Assembly (NCBI GenBank): GCA_003551005.1
Contig: PULR01000039.1
Location: 1-64,000 of the forward strand
DNA length: 64,000 bases
DNA from: Mollicutes bacterium
Lineage (GTDB): Bacteria; Bacillota_I; Bacilli_A; Izemoplasmatales; Izemoplasmataceae
Direction: 5' to 3'
The position numbers and the translations under genes were made by a program. A model generated the notes under the pieces. It was given only the letters and a program-made list of their open reading frames with translations, was not told where the DNA came from and made no database searches. Every line of letters begins with the position of its first letter. Within the stretch, counting starts at the first letter, position 1. Below are positions 7,782 to 20,571 of the stretch, piece after piece.

Positions 7782-8717
7782 TCAAGATTCACCGCTTTTG
7801 TCGGACTTTCGTTCGATTTCCCGGGAAACGGCTTCAGTAAACTCTTCAGCCATATCCGTGCCCAGCGCTTTGAGACGGGCGTTCATCGCAGCGGCCTCGA
7901 TCAACGTCGGCACGTTCCTAGCGGCGGTTGTCGGAATCTGCACGAAGGGGACATCTGTTTGAAACATCCGCTTCGTCTCAGTATCAAGACCAAGTCTATC
8001 ATACTCGACACCCTCGCGCCAAGCAATCAGCTCCACAAGCAAGGTGACGGCCTTGGTCTCCTTGAATGCGCTCGCCCCGAAAAGCTTGACGACATTGACG
8101 ATGCCGACGCCGCGGATCTCGAGGTTTTCACGGAGGATGGGAGGCGCTTCACCGATGAGCAGGCCCTCTTCAAGCTCGAAGACATCAACCCTATCATCGG
8201 CGACGAGCTGATGACCGCGGCGGACCAGTTCGAGCGCCACTTCGCTTTTGCCGATGCCGCTGGACCCCTTGATAAGGACCCCCACGCCATTGATGTCGAC
8301 CAGCGTGCCGTGAATCGACTCTCGTGGCGCCAGCCTGGAGCTCAGATGCTGATAGAGGCGGCTGAAGAGCTCGCTCGTGCGCAGATGACTTTTGAGAACG
8401 GCGATGTTATGCTCCCCGCCCTTCCGTAGAAAGACTTCAGGCGGCTCGACATGCTTCGAGAAGATAAAGGCGGGAGGCTGCATGCGGAATAGCGCCTCGA
8501 CACGCGATTCCTGTTCTTCTTCCTGCAGCCATCCGAAGAAGGTCACTTCCTTGCTGCCGAAAATCTGCACGCGCTTGTGCTCGAAGAAGTCGAAAAGTCC
8601 GGCAAGCTCAATTCCGGGACGGGTCAGCTGGGCATCGGTGATTTCCCTATCCAGGCCTTCACGGCCGCTATAGACTTCCAGGTCAAAGGTGTCGACGAGT
8701 TCATTGACGGTCATCAT
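7782..8717 (-). CDS. hprK: HPr kinase/phosphorylase
   Basis: HprK phosphorylates and dephosphorylates Ser46 of HPr, linking sugar uptake by the phosphotransferase system to catabolite control. The 311-residue protein has a Walker A GSSGIGKS near residue 153, a following LVADDRVDV, and the HPrK C-terminal signature around ENLEIRGVGIVNV near residue 200. Its presence implies an HPr protein elsewhere. GGGGTGA precedes the ATG by 4 bases and overlaps the end of the upstream membrane protein gene. Confidence 0.96.
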   Translation of the reverse strand: MMTVNELVDTFDLEVYSGREGLDREITDAQLTRPGIELAGLFDFFEHKRVQIFGSKEVTFFGWLQEEEQESRVEALFRMQPPAFIFSKHVEPPEVFLRKGGEHNIAVLKSHLRTSELFSRLYQHLSSRLAPRESIHGTLVDINGVGVLIKGSSGIGKSEVALELVRRGHQLVADDRVDVFELEEGLLIGEAPPILRENLEIRGVGIVNVVKLFGASAFKETKAVTLLVELIAWREGVEYDRLGLDTETKRMFQTDVPFVQIPTTAARNVPTLIEAAAMNARLKALGTDMAEEFTEAVSREIERKSDKSGES

Positions 8718-8721
8718 GGTC

Positions 8722-9420
8722 TCACCCCATGGCTTTCAGAATAATGTGACGAATCAAATGACTTAGCAGATAGCGAATGACGATGAACATGCCCACGAAG
8801 ACAATCAGCTGAGCTTCGCTCGCAAAAGCGATGATGTCGTCAAACAGATACTGTTCAAGCAGGAAGAAGAGGGTCAGATAGCCGAAGAAGAGGAGGAAGC
8901 CCATCGTCCGCAGAACAAAACGGAAATGGTTGAACAGCACGTAATTTCGAAACAGGGTCTCGAGGAACGTATACGTCAAAACGAACAAGAGAAACCGCTG
9001 CAGTTCTATGCCGAAGTCGATGAAGCCGAGCAATTCGAAAAGCGCGACAAAGACGACCAGATTCAACAGGAAATACATTGCGAAATTCAACAGCGGGTTG
9101 TGGTGGAAGACGCTGCCGAATTCAATCATGATGACTCGTCCGGCTCGTTGCTTCTGCTTGCGGCTGCGCCGTTTCTCCTCTTCAAGACGGCGGAGCGTGT
9201 CCATCAGCTCTTCTAGTTGTTTTTCGCGGCGTCGCTTTTCTTCCGGGGTCTCTTCATCCTGTGCGTCAGCCTCCGGGCGCTTTTCAGCATCGTCACTATC
9301 TTCCGTAGTGTTCGATTGGGATTGCCGCTTCGTTTCGGATGGTTTTGGGGTGTGTTTGTCCTCTTGATCCTCTTTGCGGCGGTCCTGGTCCTCTTCATGC
9401 CGCTTTTTCTCATCCATCAT
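8722..9420 (-). CDS. Membrane protein with long charged N-terminal region
   Basis: I do not recognise this 232-residue protein. Residues 1 to about 95 are extremely polar, rich in Glu, Lys, Arg and Gln, and from about 58 (EEKRRREKQLEELMDTLRRL) likely form a coiled coil. Residues 105 to 230 hold about four hydrophobic helices. The gene overlaps uvrA by 11 bases and its own stop overlaps the hprK ribosome binding site, so it is locked into the uvrA-hprK transcript. No catalytic motif is visible. Confidence 0.7.
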   Translation of the reverse strand: MMDEKKRHEEDQDRRKEDQEDKHTPKPSETKRQSQSNTTEDSDDAEKRPEADAQDEETPEEKRRREKQLEELMDTLRRLEEEKRRSRKQKQRAGRVIMIEFGSVFHHNPLLNFAMYFLLNLVVFVALFELLGFIDFGIELQRFLLFVLTYTFLETLFRNYVLFNHFRFVLRTMGFLLFFGYLTLFFLLEQYLFDDIIAFASEAQLIVFVGMFIVIRYLLSHLIRHIILKAMG

Positions 9421-12235
9421 GGAACGACTCCTTCAAGAGAGGCTTGAGGAAACGCCCCGTATGGCTCGCTTCGATGCCGGCAAGGGCTTCGGGCGTCCCT
9501 TCGGCGACGATCCGCCCGCCCGCTTCGCCGCCTTCAGGTCCGAGGTCGATAATATGGTCGGCGCTCTTGATGACTTCCAGGTTGTGTTCAATGATGATGA
9601 CGGTCGCCCCTTGTTCGACGATGTTGTCGACAACCTCCAGCAACCGTCTGACGTCATCCGAATGCAGTCCGGTCGTGGGTTCGTCGAGAATGTAAAGCGA
9701 ATCCGGGGTGATGCGCTTGTGCAGTTCCCTCGCCAGTTTGACGCGCTGCGCTTCACCACCCGAGAGGGTGGGTGCTGGCTGACCGATCTTGAGATAGCCG
9801 AGCCCCACATCGATCAGAGTCTTGAGCTTCTGCCTGGCCTTGGGGATGTTCTCGAAGAAACGGTAGGCCTCGTCGATGGTCATCTCAAGAACATCCGCGA
9901 TGGTCTTGCCCTTGTAGGTGACCTGCAGGGTCTCCTGGTTGTAGCGCTTCCCCTCACAGGCTTCACAGGGTACGTAGACGTCGGGGAGGAAATGCATTTC
10001 AATCTTGATCAGGCCTTCGCCCTTGCAGGTCTCGCAGCGACCACCCTTGACATTGAAGGAGAAACGCCCCTTCTTATAGCCACGCCGTTTCGCCTCGTTC
10101 GTCATCGCGAAGATGTCGCGGATATTATCGAAAACATTGGTGTAGGTGCCGGGGTTGCTTCTCGGTGTCCGGCCGATGGGGGATTGGTCGATGTTGATCA
10201 GTTTGCCGATAAGTTCCTTGCCCTCGATATCCTGAAAGTCCCCGGGCGTGATCTTCTTGGGATAAATCAGGTTGTGCAGGCCCTTGTAGAGGCATTCATT
10301 GACGAGCGAACTCTTGCCGCTGCCGCTCACACCGGTGACGACCGTGAACAAACCTTTCGGAAACGCCACATCCAGCGAACGCAGATTGTTCTCCGCGGCA
10401 CCCTTGACGACGACGGAATGGTTCTTTGAAGGCCGGCGGCGCCTGGGCAGAGGAATCTGCTTTCTGCCTGAAAGATACTGCCCGGTGATGCTATCCTCGG
10501 CTTTCAGAATCTCCTCGTAGGTGCCCTGAAATACCAGTCGGCCGCCGCTTTCCCCTGCGCCGGGTCCGATGTCGACGATGTGGTCGGCGAGCGACATGGT
10601 CTCCTCGTCGTGCTCGACGACAATCAAGGTGTTGCCGAGGTCCCGCATCGATTTCAAGGTGTTGATCAGCCGGACATTGTCCCGCTGATGCAGCCCGATG
10701 GAGGGTTCATCAAGGACGTAGAGCACACCGGTGAGGCGCGAGCCGATCTGGGTCGCCAGGCGGATGCGCTGGCTCTCGCCCCCCGAAAGCGTGGCGGCGC
10801 GTCGTGAAAGGGTCAGATAGTCGAGACCGACGTTCTTCAAGAACGATAGGCGTTCCGTGATCTCCTTGAGAATCATCTCGCTGATCTGCTGATCCTGCTT
10901 TGAGAGGGATAAGCTTTCAAGGAAATCGATGAGGGCATGGACGCTGAGATCGGTCATCTCGATGATATCGTAGCCGCCGACCTTGACGCTCAGCGCTTCC
11001 TTGTTGAGTTTCTTGCCGCCGCACACGCGGCATTGCTTTTCACTCATGAGCGTGTCGATCCAATCACGGATGAACCGGGAGGTCGTCTCGACATAGCGAC
11101 GTTCGAGGTTGTTGACAACCCCTTCGTAATAATCCGTCTTTTCGTGACGCACCCGGGAGGTCTTGCCGGTGAAGGAGAAGTTGATCGGTTCGTCGGAACC
11201 ATAGAAGATCAAGGATTGTTCCCGTTCTGAAAGTTTCTTGAAGGGCTTTCGCAGGTCGATGCCGTAATGTTCTGCCATCGAGGCGAGTTGCTTGTAATGA
11301 TAGGCATGTGTGTTCTGCCAGCCCTTGATCGCACCTTCACTGATGGATAGGTCGGGATTGTGTACCAAAAGATCGGGGTCGATTTTTTTCTTATATCCGA
11401 GGCCGTCGCACGCCGAACACGCACCATAGGGGGCGTTGAAAGAGAACAGGCGCGGTTCGAGCTCGCTGATGGAAAAATCACAGTAAGGACAGGCGAACTG
11501 CTCACTGAACGTGTGTTCCTGCTTGTCGATAAGCACGACGACTTTGCCTTCGGCGAGATTGCTGGCGGTCTCGAGCGAATCATACAGGCGGGAGCGGATG
11601 CCCTCGCGGCTCTTCAGCCGGTCGATGACGACATCGATATCGTGCTTTTGGTTCTTGTCGAGTTGTATCTCGCGGTCGAGGTCGACAATCTCCCCATCCA
11701 CGCGAAGCCGTACATAGCCCCGCTGACGAAGGCTCTCGATGGTGTCCTTGTGCGTCCCCTTACGTCCCCTCAGGATAGGCGCGAGCACCTCGATGCGGTT
11801 GCCCTCCTTCTTGGCCAGCACCTTGTCGGTCATCTCTTCGATGCTCTGGGAGGTGATCGGAACCTCGTGCTCAGGGCAGAACGGTTTCCCGATGCGTGCA
11901 TAGAGTAAACGGAGATAATCATAGATTTCCGTCACCGTGCCGACCGTGCTTCGAGGGTTCTTCGACGTTGTCTTCTGATCGATGGAGATGGCCGGCGACA
12001 GTCCTTCGATGGAATCCACATCCGGTTTCTCCAGATTCCCGAGGAACTGCCTGGCATATGCACTCAAGCTCTCTACGTAACGGCGCTGTCCTTCCTTATA
12101 GATGGTATCGAAGGCCAGAGAGGTTTTCCCCGACCCGCTGAGACCGGTCATGACGATGAATGTATTTTTCGGCAGGGTGATGTCGAGGTTGTCTAGATTG
12201 TTCTCTCTGGCTCCCTGGATAATGATTTTGTCCAC
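9410..12235 (-). CDS. uvrA: Excinuclease ABC subunit A
   Basis: UvrA is the damage-sensing ATPase of nucleotide excision repair. The 941 residues contain two ABC modules. Walker A motifs are GLSGSGKTSLAFD near residue 31 and GVSGSGKSSLVNE near 640. Signatures are LSGGESQRIRLA and LSGGEAQRVKLA. The zinc-binding pairs CPYC/CSAC and CETC/CEAC are intact. The start codon is GTG, behind GGAAGTGA. It follows ligA by 7 bases. uvrB is not in this window, although the two are often adjacent. Confidence 0.97.
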   Translation of the reverse strand: MDKIIIQGARENNLDNLDITLPKNTFIVMTGLSGSGKTSLAFDTIYKEGQRRYVESLSAYARQFLGNLEKPDVDSIEGLSPAISIDQKTTSKNPRSTVGTVTEIYDYLRLLYARIGKPFCPEHEVPITSQSIEEMTDKVLAKKEGNRIEVLAPILRGRKGTHKDTIESLRQRGYVRLRVDGEIVDLDREIQLDKNQKHDIDVVIDRLKSREGIRSRLYDSLETASNLAEGKVVVLIDKQEHTFSEQFACPYCDFSISELEPRLFSFNAPYGACSACDGLGYKKKIDPDLLVHNPDLSISEGAIKGWQNTHAYHYKQLASMAEHYGIDLRKPFKKLSEREQSLIFYGSDEPINFSFTGKTSRVRHEKTDYYEGVVNNLERRYVETTSRFIRDWIDTLMSEKQCRVCGGKKLNKEALSVKVGGYDIIEMTDLSVHALIDFLESLSLSKQDQQISEMILKEITERLSFLKNVGLDYLTLSRRAATLSGGESQRIRLATQIGSRLTGVLYVLDEPSIGLHQRDNVRLINTLKSMRDLGNTLIVVEHDEETMSLADHIVDIGPGAGESGGRLVFQGTYEEILKAEDSITGQYLSGRKQIPLPRRRRPSKNHSVVVKGAAENNLRSLDVAFPKGLFTVVTGVSGSGKSSLVNECLYKGLHNLIYPKKITPGDFQDIEGKELIGKLINIDQSPIGRTPRSNPGTYTNVFDNIRDIFAMTNEAKRRGYKKGRFSFNVKGGRCETCKGEGLIKIEMHFLPDVYVPCEACEGKRYNQETLQVTYKGKTIADVLEMTIDEAYRFFENIPKARQKLKTLIDVGLGYLKIGQPAPTLSGGEAQRVKLARELHKRITPDSLYILDEPTTGLHSDDVRRLLEVVDNIVEQGATVIIIEHNLEVIKSADHIIDLGPEGGEAGGRIVAEGTPEALAGIEASHTGRFLKPLLKESFHDG

Positions 12236-12242
12236 AGACTGC

Positions 12243-16416
<4,174 letters not shown>

Positions 16417-16434
16417 GAAAAATCACCTATGAAA

Positions 16435-16463
16435 ATTATACCAAAATCCCGGGGGGTTTCATA
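16435..16463 (-). promoter_or_regulatory. Promoter of pcrA operon
   Basis: TATAAT preceded by TGG forms an extended -10, with a weak TATGAA 17 bases upstream. The -10 lies 18 bases before the pcrA ATG, so the leader is very short. Confidence 0.6.
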
Positions 16464-16475
16464 CTCCGGCGCAAA

Positions 16476-16506
16476 GAAAAAACCAACCGGCCGGTTGGTT
16501 TTTTTG
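16476..16506 (-). terminator. Terminator of the cold-shock gene
   Basis: An 8-bp perfect palindrome CCAACCGG/CCGGTTGG is flanked by A-runs and T-runs on both sides, so it can work in both directions. It sits between the cold-shock gene and the pcrA promoter. Confidence 0.85.
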
Positions 16507-16514
16507 TTTGCCGC

Positions 16515-16712
16515 TTAGAGGCGTGTGATGTTCTCGGCTTGGGGGCCTTTTTCGTTCTGGACGACGTCGAAGGTGACTTTTTCGCCTTCTTCAAGTGTCT
16601 TGAAGCCGTCCATGTTGATGTGCGAGAAATGCGCGAACACATCGTTGCCTTCATCAGTGGTGATGAAGCCAAAGCCTTTTTCAGCGTTGAACCATTTGAC
16701 AGTTCCGTTCAA
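16515..16712 (-). CDS. Cold-shock protein (CspA family)
   Basis: A 65-residue single-stranded nucleic acid binding protein and RNA chaperone. Both RNA-binding motifs are present: KGFGFI at 13-18 and DVFAHFS at 24-30. The start codon is TTG, not ATG, 7 bases behind GGAGG; the next residues (NGTVKWFN) match the family beginning exactly, so this start is firm. The gene is monocistronic with its own promoter, a roughly 100-base structured leader and a terminator. Confidence 0.97.
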   Translation of the reverse strand: MNGTVKWFNAEKGFGFITTDEGNDVFAHFSHINMDGFKTLEEGEKVTFDVVQNEKGPQAENITRL

Positions 16713-16816
16713 GGTAGTTCCTCCATTCTTAGATATTTCGGTATTTCTTAAGTGATGCTACTGGTAAGAATGGAAGAAGCCTTCCGGTTCTTGACGTTCA
16801 CATTGCTTAAGTTCCA
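16713..16816 (-). promoter_or_regulatory. Structured 5' leader of the cold-shock gene
   Basis: The leader has a 9-bp perfect inverted repeat, CCATTCTTA at 16765-16773 and TAAGAATGG at 16723-16731 (minus strand order), with a 33-base loop. The 3' arm runs into the Shine-Dalgarno GGAGG at 16720-16724, sharing two bases. A fold that buries the ribosome binding site and changes with temperature is known for cspA-type leaders; that this one does so is inferred. Confidence 0.55.
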
Positions 16817-16822
16817 AGGATT

Positions 16823-16850
16823 ATCATACACTATTTCGCCAGGAATGCAA
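16823..16850 (-). promoter_or_regulatory. Promoter of the cold-shock gene
   Basis: TTGCAT and TATGAT are separated by 16 bases. It starts directly after the stop of glnS, so the cold-shock gene is uncoupled from glnS. Confidence 0.6.
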
Positions 16851-16860
16851 CCCCTGCACT

Positions 16861-18498
16861 TCATTTTTTTGGTTTGAATGAAGATTTCAACGCCACAGTG
16901 CGGTTGAAGACCGGTCGATTTTTTTCTGAATCGTCGTCGGCGACGAAATACCCGTGACGAACAAACTGGAACCGCTCCCGCTCCTGGATGTCCACACCGC
17001 TTTCGATGAAACCGTGTCGAACCTGCTTGCTGTCGGCGTCGACCCGTTCGGTGATCGGGCGTTGCTCGTCGGTGTCAAGCATCAAATCCTGGTAGAGCCG
17101 GAATTCCGCCGGGCGCGCGGTCCTGGCATCGACATAGTGAATCGTGCCGTTGGGCTTGCGCTCCTTGAAGCCGCTTCCACTTTTCGTGCGGGGGTCATAC
17201 GTTGCGTAGATGGTTTCGACGCGTCCTTCGTCGTCATACTCGACGCGTTCAGCCTTGATGAAATACGCATGCATCAAGCGAACCTCGAGACCTAAGGAAA
17301 GGCGTTTCCATTTCTTATTAGGTTTCTCTTCGAGAAAATCCTCGCGTTCGATATAGAGCGTGTCGCTGAAGGTGAGCTCCCGGCTTCCGAGCGCTTCGTT
17401 CTCCCGGTTATAAGCAGCGCTGAGCGTTTCGCTCTGACCCTCTGGATAGTTCGTGATAACGACCTTGATCGGGTCAAGGACAGCATGAATCCGTCGAGCG
17501 CTCGTCTTGAGGTGGTCCCGTATATACTCATCGAGCATGCTGAGCTCGGTCTCGCCTTCCGATTTCGGAAGACCGAGGGCGCGAATGAAGTCGTGGATGG
17601 CCGCAGGGGGGACACCTCGCCGACGGAGGCCGGAAAGGGTGATCAACCGCGGGTCGTCCCAGCCGTCGACGATGCCGGCTTCGACAAGCTTACGGATATT
17701 GCGTTTTCCGATCACTTGATCGGCGATCTTCAGTTTTCCGAATTCAATCTGCCTGGGCTGGTTTTCAACTTCAGTGTGCTCGACGAACCAGTTGTAGATA
17801 GGTCTGTGGTTCTCGAACTCCAAGCTGCAAAGCGAATGGGTGATGCCCTCGATGGCGTCCTCCAGAGGATGAGCGAAATCGTACATGGGGTAGATGCACC
17901 ATGCTTCACCGGTGTTGTGGTGAGGGGTGTGCTGGATTCGATAGATAACGGGGTCTCGGAGGTTCATATTCGGGCTGGCCATATCGATTTTCGCACGTAG
18001 GACTTTCTCACCATCGGCGAACTCGCCGGCCCGCATCCGTCGGAAAAGGTCGATGTTCTCTTCAATCGAGCGCTCTCGGTAAGGACTTTCTTTGCCCGGC
18101 GTCTTCAAATCTCCACGGTATTCACGAATCTGCTCGGCGCTTAAATCGTCCACATACGCTTTCCCCTGCCGGACTAGATGCATAGCCAGCTCATACATGC
18201 GTTCAAAATAATTGCTCGCATAGCGTAATTCGTCCCATTCACAGCCGAGCCAGGCGACGTCCCGCTTAATGCCTTCAATGAACAAAGTGTCCTCGGTGAT
18301 AGGGTTGGTGTCATCGAAGCGTAGATAGAACTTGCCCCCGTAATCCTTGGCTAGTACATAGTTCATGATGATCGCCCGGGCATGGCCAAGATGCAGAAGC
18401 CCGTTCGGCTCCGGAGGGAACCGGGTGATGGGCCGCTCGTGCTTGTTGTTCTTTAGATCCTCTTCGATGATGCGACGGATGAAATTCTTGTCTTCCAT
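16861..18498 (-). CDS. glnS: Glutaminyl-tRNA synthetase
   Basis: GlnRS charges tRNA-Gln directly with glutamine. The 545-residue protein has the class I HIGH-like motif PNGLLHLGHA near residue 34, the FDDTNP motif near 62, and a GlnRS-type SGLRRRGV near 290. The KMSKS loop, usually VMSKR in GlnRS, reads VIGKR near residue 262, so the Ser is replaced by Gly. A GTG nine bases upstream is in frame but lies next to the GAGAG ribosome binding site; the ATG at 18498 is better spaced. It trails the t6A operon by 62 bases. Many Bacillota lack GlnRS and use GatCAB instead. Confidence 0.95.
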   Translation of the reverse strand: MEDKNFIRRIIEEDLKNNKHERPITRFPPEPNGLLHLGHARAIIMNYVLAKDYGGKFYLRFDDTNPITEDTLFIEGIKRDVAWLGCEWDELRYASNYFERMYELAMHLVRQGKAYVDDLSAEQIREYRGDLKTPGKESPYRERSIEENIDLFRRMRAGEFADGEKVLRAKIDMASPNMNLRDPVIYRIQHTPHHNTGEAWCIYPMYDFAHPLEDAIEGITHSLCSLEFENHRPIYNWFVEHTEVENQPRQIEFGKLKIADQVIGKRNIRKLVEAGIVDGWDDPRLITLSGLRRRGVPPAAIHDFIRALGLPKSEGETELSMLDEYIRDHLKTSARRIHAVLDPIKVVITNYPEGQSETLSAAYNRENEALGSRELTFSDTLYIEREDFLEEKPNKKWKRLSLGLEVRLMHAYFIKAERVEYDDEGRVETIYATYDPRTKSGSGFKERKPNGTIHYVDARTARPAEFRLYQDLMLDTDEQRPITERVDADSKQVRHGFIESGVDIQERERFQFVRHGYFVADDDSEKNRPVFNRTVALKSSFKPKK

Positions 18499-18560
18499 AG
18501 GTACCACACTCTCTTTTTAATTCGTGGACAATGACGCGTATGTAATTAAGATTCGCAAAA

Positions 18561-19550
18561 CTAGAGTTCGAGCCGGGAATAACCGTTGAGGGACATCGAA
18601 TCACTCTGCCGGGCATGCGTGTATTGATAATAAGCAGCGACCGCCATCATCGCCGCGTTGTCCGTACAATACTCGAAATCGGGGATCGCATAGGAAATAT
18701 CGGTGAAGGTCTGCGCTACGCGCTCCCTTAAAAGGCTGTTCGCAGCGACGCCGCCAGCCACGAGGAACATGCCGGCGTCGGTGTTGTCAACGGCACGCCG
18801 GCTTTTTTCGATGAGATGCTCGATGGCGGCTTTTTGGAACGATGCGGCCATATCGACCGTCTGGACCGATCGCCCCCGCTGTCGCTCCCGATGAATAAGG
18901 TTGATGACGTGGCTTTTCAGACCGCTGTAGCTAAAGCCGTAAGGGTCCTCGGTTCGGATGTTCGGCATGTCGTAGCTCGGCTGCCCTTCCTTTGCCAGTT
19001 TATCAATGACCGGTCCGCCCGGGTACCCGAGGCCGAGCACGCGGGCGATCTTGTCATATGCTTCGCCGATGGCGTCGTCATGGGTGTGGCCGAGAACTTC
19101 AAACTGGTAGTGGCCCTGCATCCGAATCAGTTCGGTATGTCCCCCGCTCACAACCAGCGCGATGAGCGGAAACCGCAGTTCATGCTGAATCTGGTTGGCG
19201 TAGATATGTCCGGCAATGTGATGGACACCGACAATCGGAATGCCATGCGCAAAGGCAAAGGCCTTGGCGGCATTGATGCCGACCAGTAGCGCACCAATAA
19301 GACCCGGGCCTTGCGTCACTGCGACCAGGTCGATATCCTCGACAGAAACGTCAGCCTCTTCGAGGGCTTTCTCGATAATCACGGTGATGCGCTTGACGTG
19401 TTCTCTCGAGGCCACTTCGGGGACGACCCCGCCGAAGGTCTCGTGCAGGTCAATCTGCGAGAACACGACGTTGCTCAGAATCTCACGGCCGTCCTTGGCA
19501 ACACTAGCGCTCGTTTCATCACAACTGCTTTCTATAGCCAATACAATCAT
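18561..19550 (-). CDS. tsaD: tRNA threonylcarbamoyladenosine transferase TsaD
   Basis: TsaD, with TsaB and TsaE, transfers threonylcarbamoyl to A37 of tRNAs that read ANN codons, making t6A. The 329-residue protein opens with the ASKHA motif AIESSCDETS and has the metal-binding HHIAGH near residue 110 and the VVSGGHTEL motif near 133. VAGGVAAN near 266 belongs to the ATP site. The ATG overlaps the rimI stop by 4 bases. Confidence 0.97.
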   Translation of the reverse strand: MIVLAIESSCDETSASVAKDGREILSNVVFSQIDLHETFGGVVPEVASREHVKRITVIIEKALEEADVSVEDIDLVAVTQGPGLIGALLVGINAAKAFAFAHGIPIVGVHHIAGHIYANQIQHELRFPLIALVVSGGHTELIRMQGHYQFEVLGHTHDDAIGEAYDKIARVLGLGYPGGPVIDKLAKEGQPSYDMPNIRTEDPYGFSYSGLKSHVINLIHRERQRGRSVQTVDMAASFQKAAIEHLIEKSRRAVDNTDAGMFLVAGGVAANSLLRERVAQTFTDISYAIPDFEYCTDNAAMMAVAAYYQYTHARQSDSMSLNGYSRLEL

Positions 19551-19972
19551 GGTTCTCCTCCTATATCCAGTGCCATCGCTAGAGCATCACCGGCGTCTTC
19601 ATAATAACCTTGTCGACGGCGGATTGTCGAGAACCCCATAGACCTGAAAAACGCCAGGGCATGATCATCCCCTGCCGCGGTCTCGAGGTGGATAGTCTCG
19701 ACTCCCCGTTGCCTGCAGTGTGCGACAACATTCTTCATCAAGGTCTTTCCCAAGCCGTTTCCCTGTTTTTGTCTACGAACTGAAATATCGAGAATCTCCG
19801 CCTCGGGAACCATCACATGCATAGCCACATACCCCACGATGGTTCCCTCCGATTCAAGCACGAAAACTTCGCGGGGTGGGGAAAAATCCAGCCGTCCTCG
19901 ACCCGTCAGTACAGATTGTTCAATACACCGGAGCATTGGCACGTCATCCGACCGCATCTTGCGGACATTCAT
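19547..19972 (-). CDS. rimI: Ribosomal protein S18-alanine N-acetyltransferase (RimI type)
   Basis: A 141-residue GNAT acetyltransferase. Acetyl-CoA binding is indicated by VRRQKQGNGLGKTLM near residue 70, followed by the LETAAGDDHALAFFRSMGF segment typical of RimI. RimI acetylates the N-terminus of ribosomal protein S18. The start ATG at 19972 overlaps the tsaB stop by 4 bases and matches the family length; a longer in-frame extension inside tsaB is not needed. The tsaE-tsaB-rimI-tsaD order is widespread in Bacillota. Confidence 0.93.
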   Translation of the reverse strand: MNVRKMRSDDVPMLRCIEQSVLTGRGRLDFSPPREVFVLESEGTIVGYVAMHVMVPEAEILDISVRRQKQGNGLGKTLMKNVVAHCRQRGVETIHLETAAGDDHALAFFRSMGFSTIRRRQGYYEDAGDALAMALDIGGEP

Positions 19973-20571
19973 TTGGCTGAATGGTTCCGTTCCGCTTCGG
20001 TCTGTCGCAAGTACATCGGCGAGACGTGGTGTACATCTTCGACAGGAAACAGCAGCCCGCCCCGTTCCAAAAGCAAGAGATCGGGCCTGCCTGAGGTAAC
20101 GGCCGTCCACTCGCCTTCAATTTCTTCCCGGTACGAATCAAGATGAGCGTAACGGTCTTCGTCAAGCTGAACGACGTGATCGTTCACTTCGTAGAGGCCG
20201 AGGAAGGCATAGCCCCTCCTGGCATCGACCCAGGGGAGCGCTTTTCCGTGATGGCCGCTGGCCATCAAGGCTAGGGAGCTGACGGTGTAGAGGGGTATGT
20301 TTTTACTCCATGCCAGGGTTTTCGCCACCGCGACACCAATACGTACGCCTGTATAGCTTCCCGGCCCGATGCCGACCACGATGCCATCCAGATCCTCGAC
20401 GTTTCGGTCATGGTCCTTGAACAACTGCTCAACAGCCGGCATAAGCGTGACGGAGTGGTCGTTGTTGCCTTTGCGGTAGAGGGATCCGAGACGTTCCGTC
20501 CCCTCATACAGCGCGACATTCAAATACGGGGTCGCGGTATCAAGTAGCAATCTCACGGGCGAGCGCTTCAT
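19969..20571 (-). CDS. tsaB: tRNA threonylcarbamoyladenosine biosynthesis protein TsaB
   Basis: TsaB is the catalytically inactive ASKHA partner that dimerises with TsaD for t6A synthesis. The 200 residues begin with LLLDTATPYLNVAL and contain the typical VGIGPGSYTGVRIGVA motif near residue 65. The ATG at 20571 has AGGGAG 8 bases upstream. It lies within the end of tsaE (32-base overlap), so the genes are coupled. A TTG further upstream is possible but poorly placed. Confidence 0.95.
   Translation of the reverse strand: MKRSPVRLLLDTATPYLNVALYEGTERLGSLYRKGNNDHSVTLMPAVEQLFKDHDRNVEDLDGIVVGIGPGSYTGVRIGVAVAKTLAWSKNIPLYTVSSLALMASGHHGKALPWVDARRGYAFLGLYEVNDHVVQLDEDRYAHLDSYREEIEGEWTAVTSGRPDLLLLERGGLLFPVEDVHHVSPMYLRQTEAERNHSAK

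Noticed and set aside
19973..20110. Longer RimI start (187 codons)
   Set aside because: The extra 46 codons overlap tsaB and do not fit RimI; the ATG at 19972 overlaps the tsaB stop as in other coupled pairs here.
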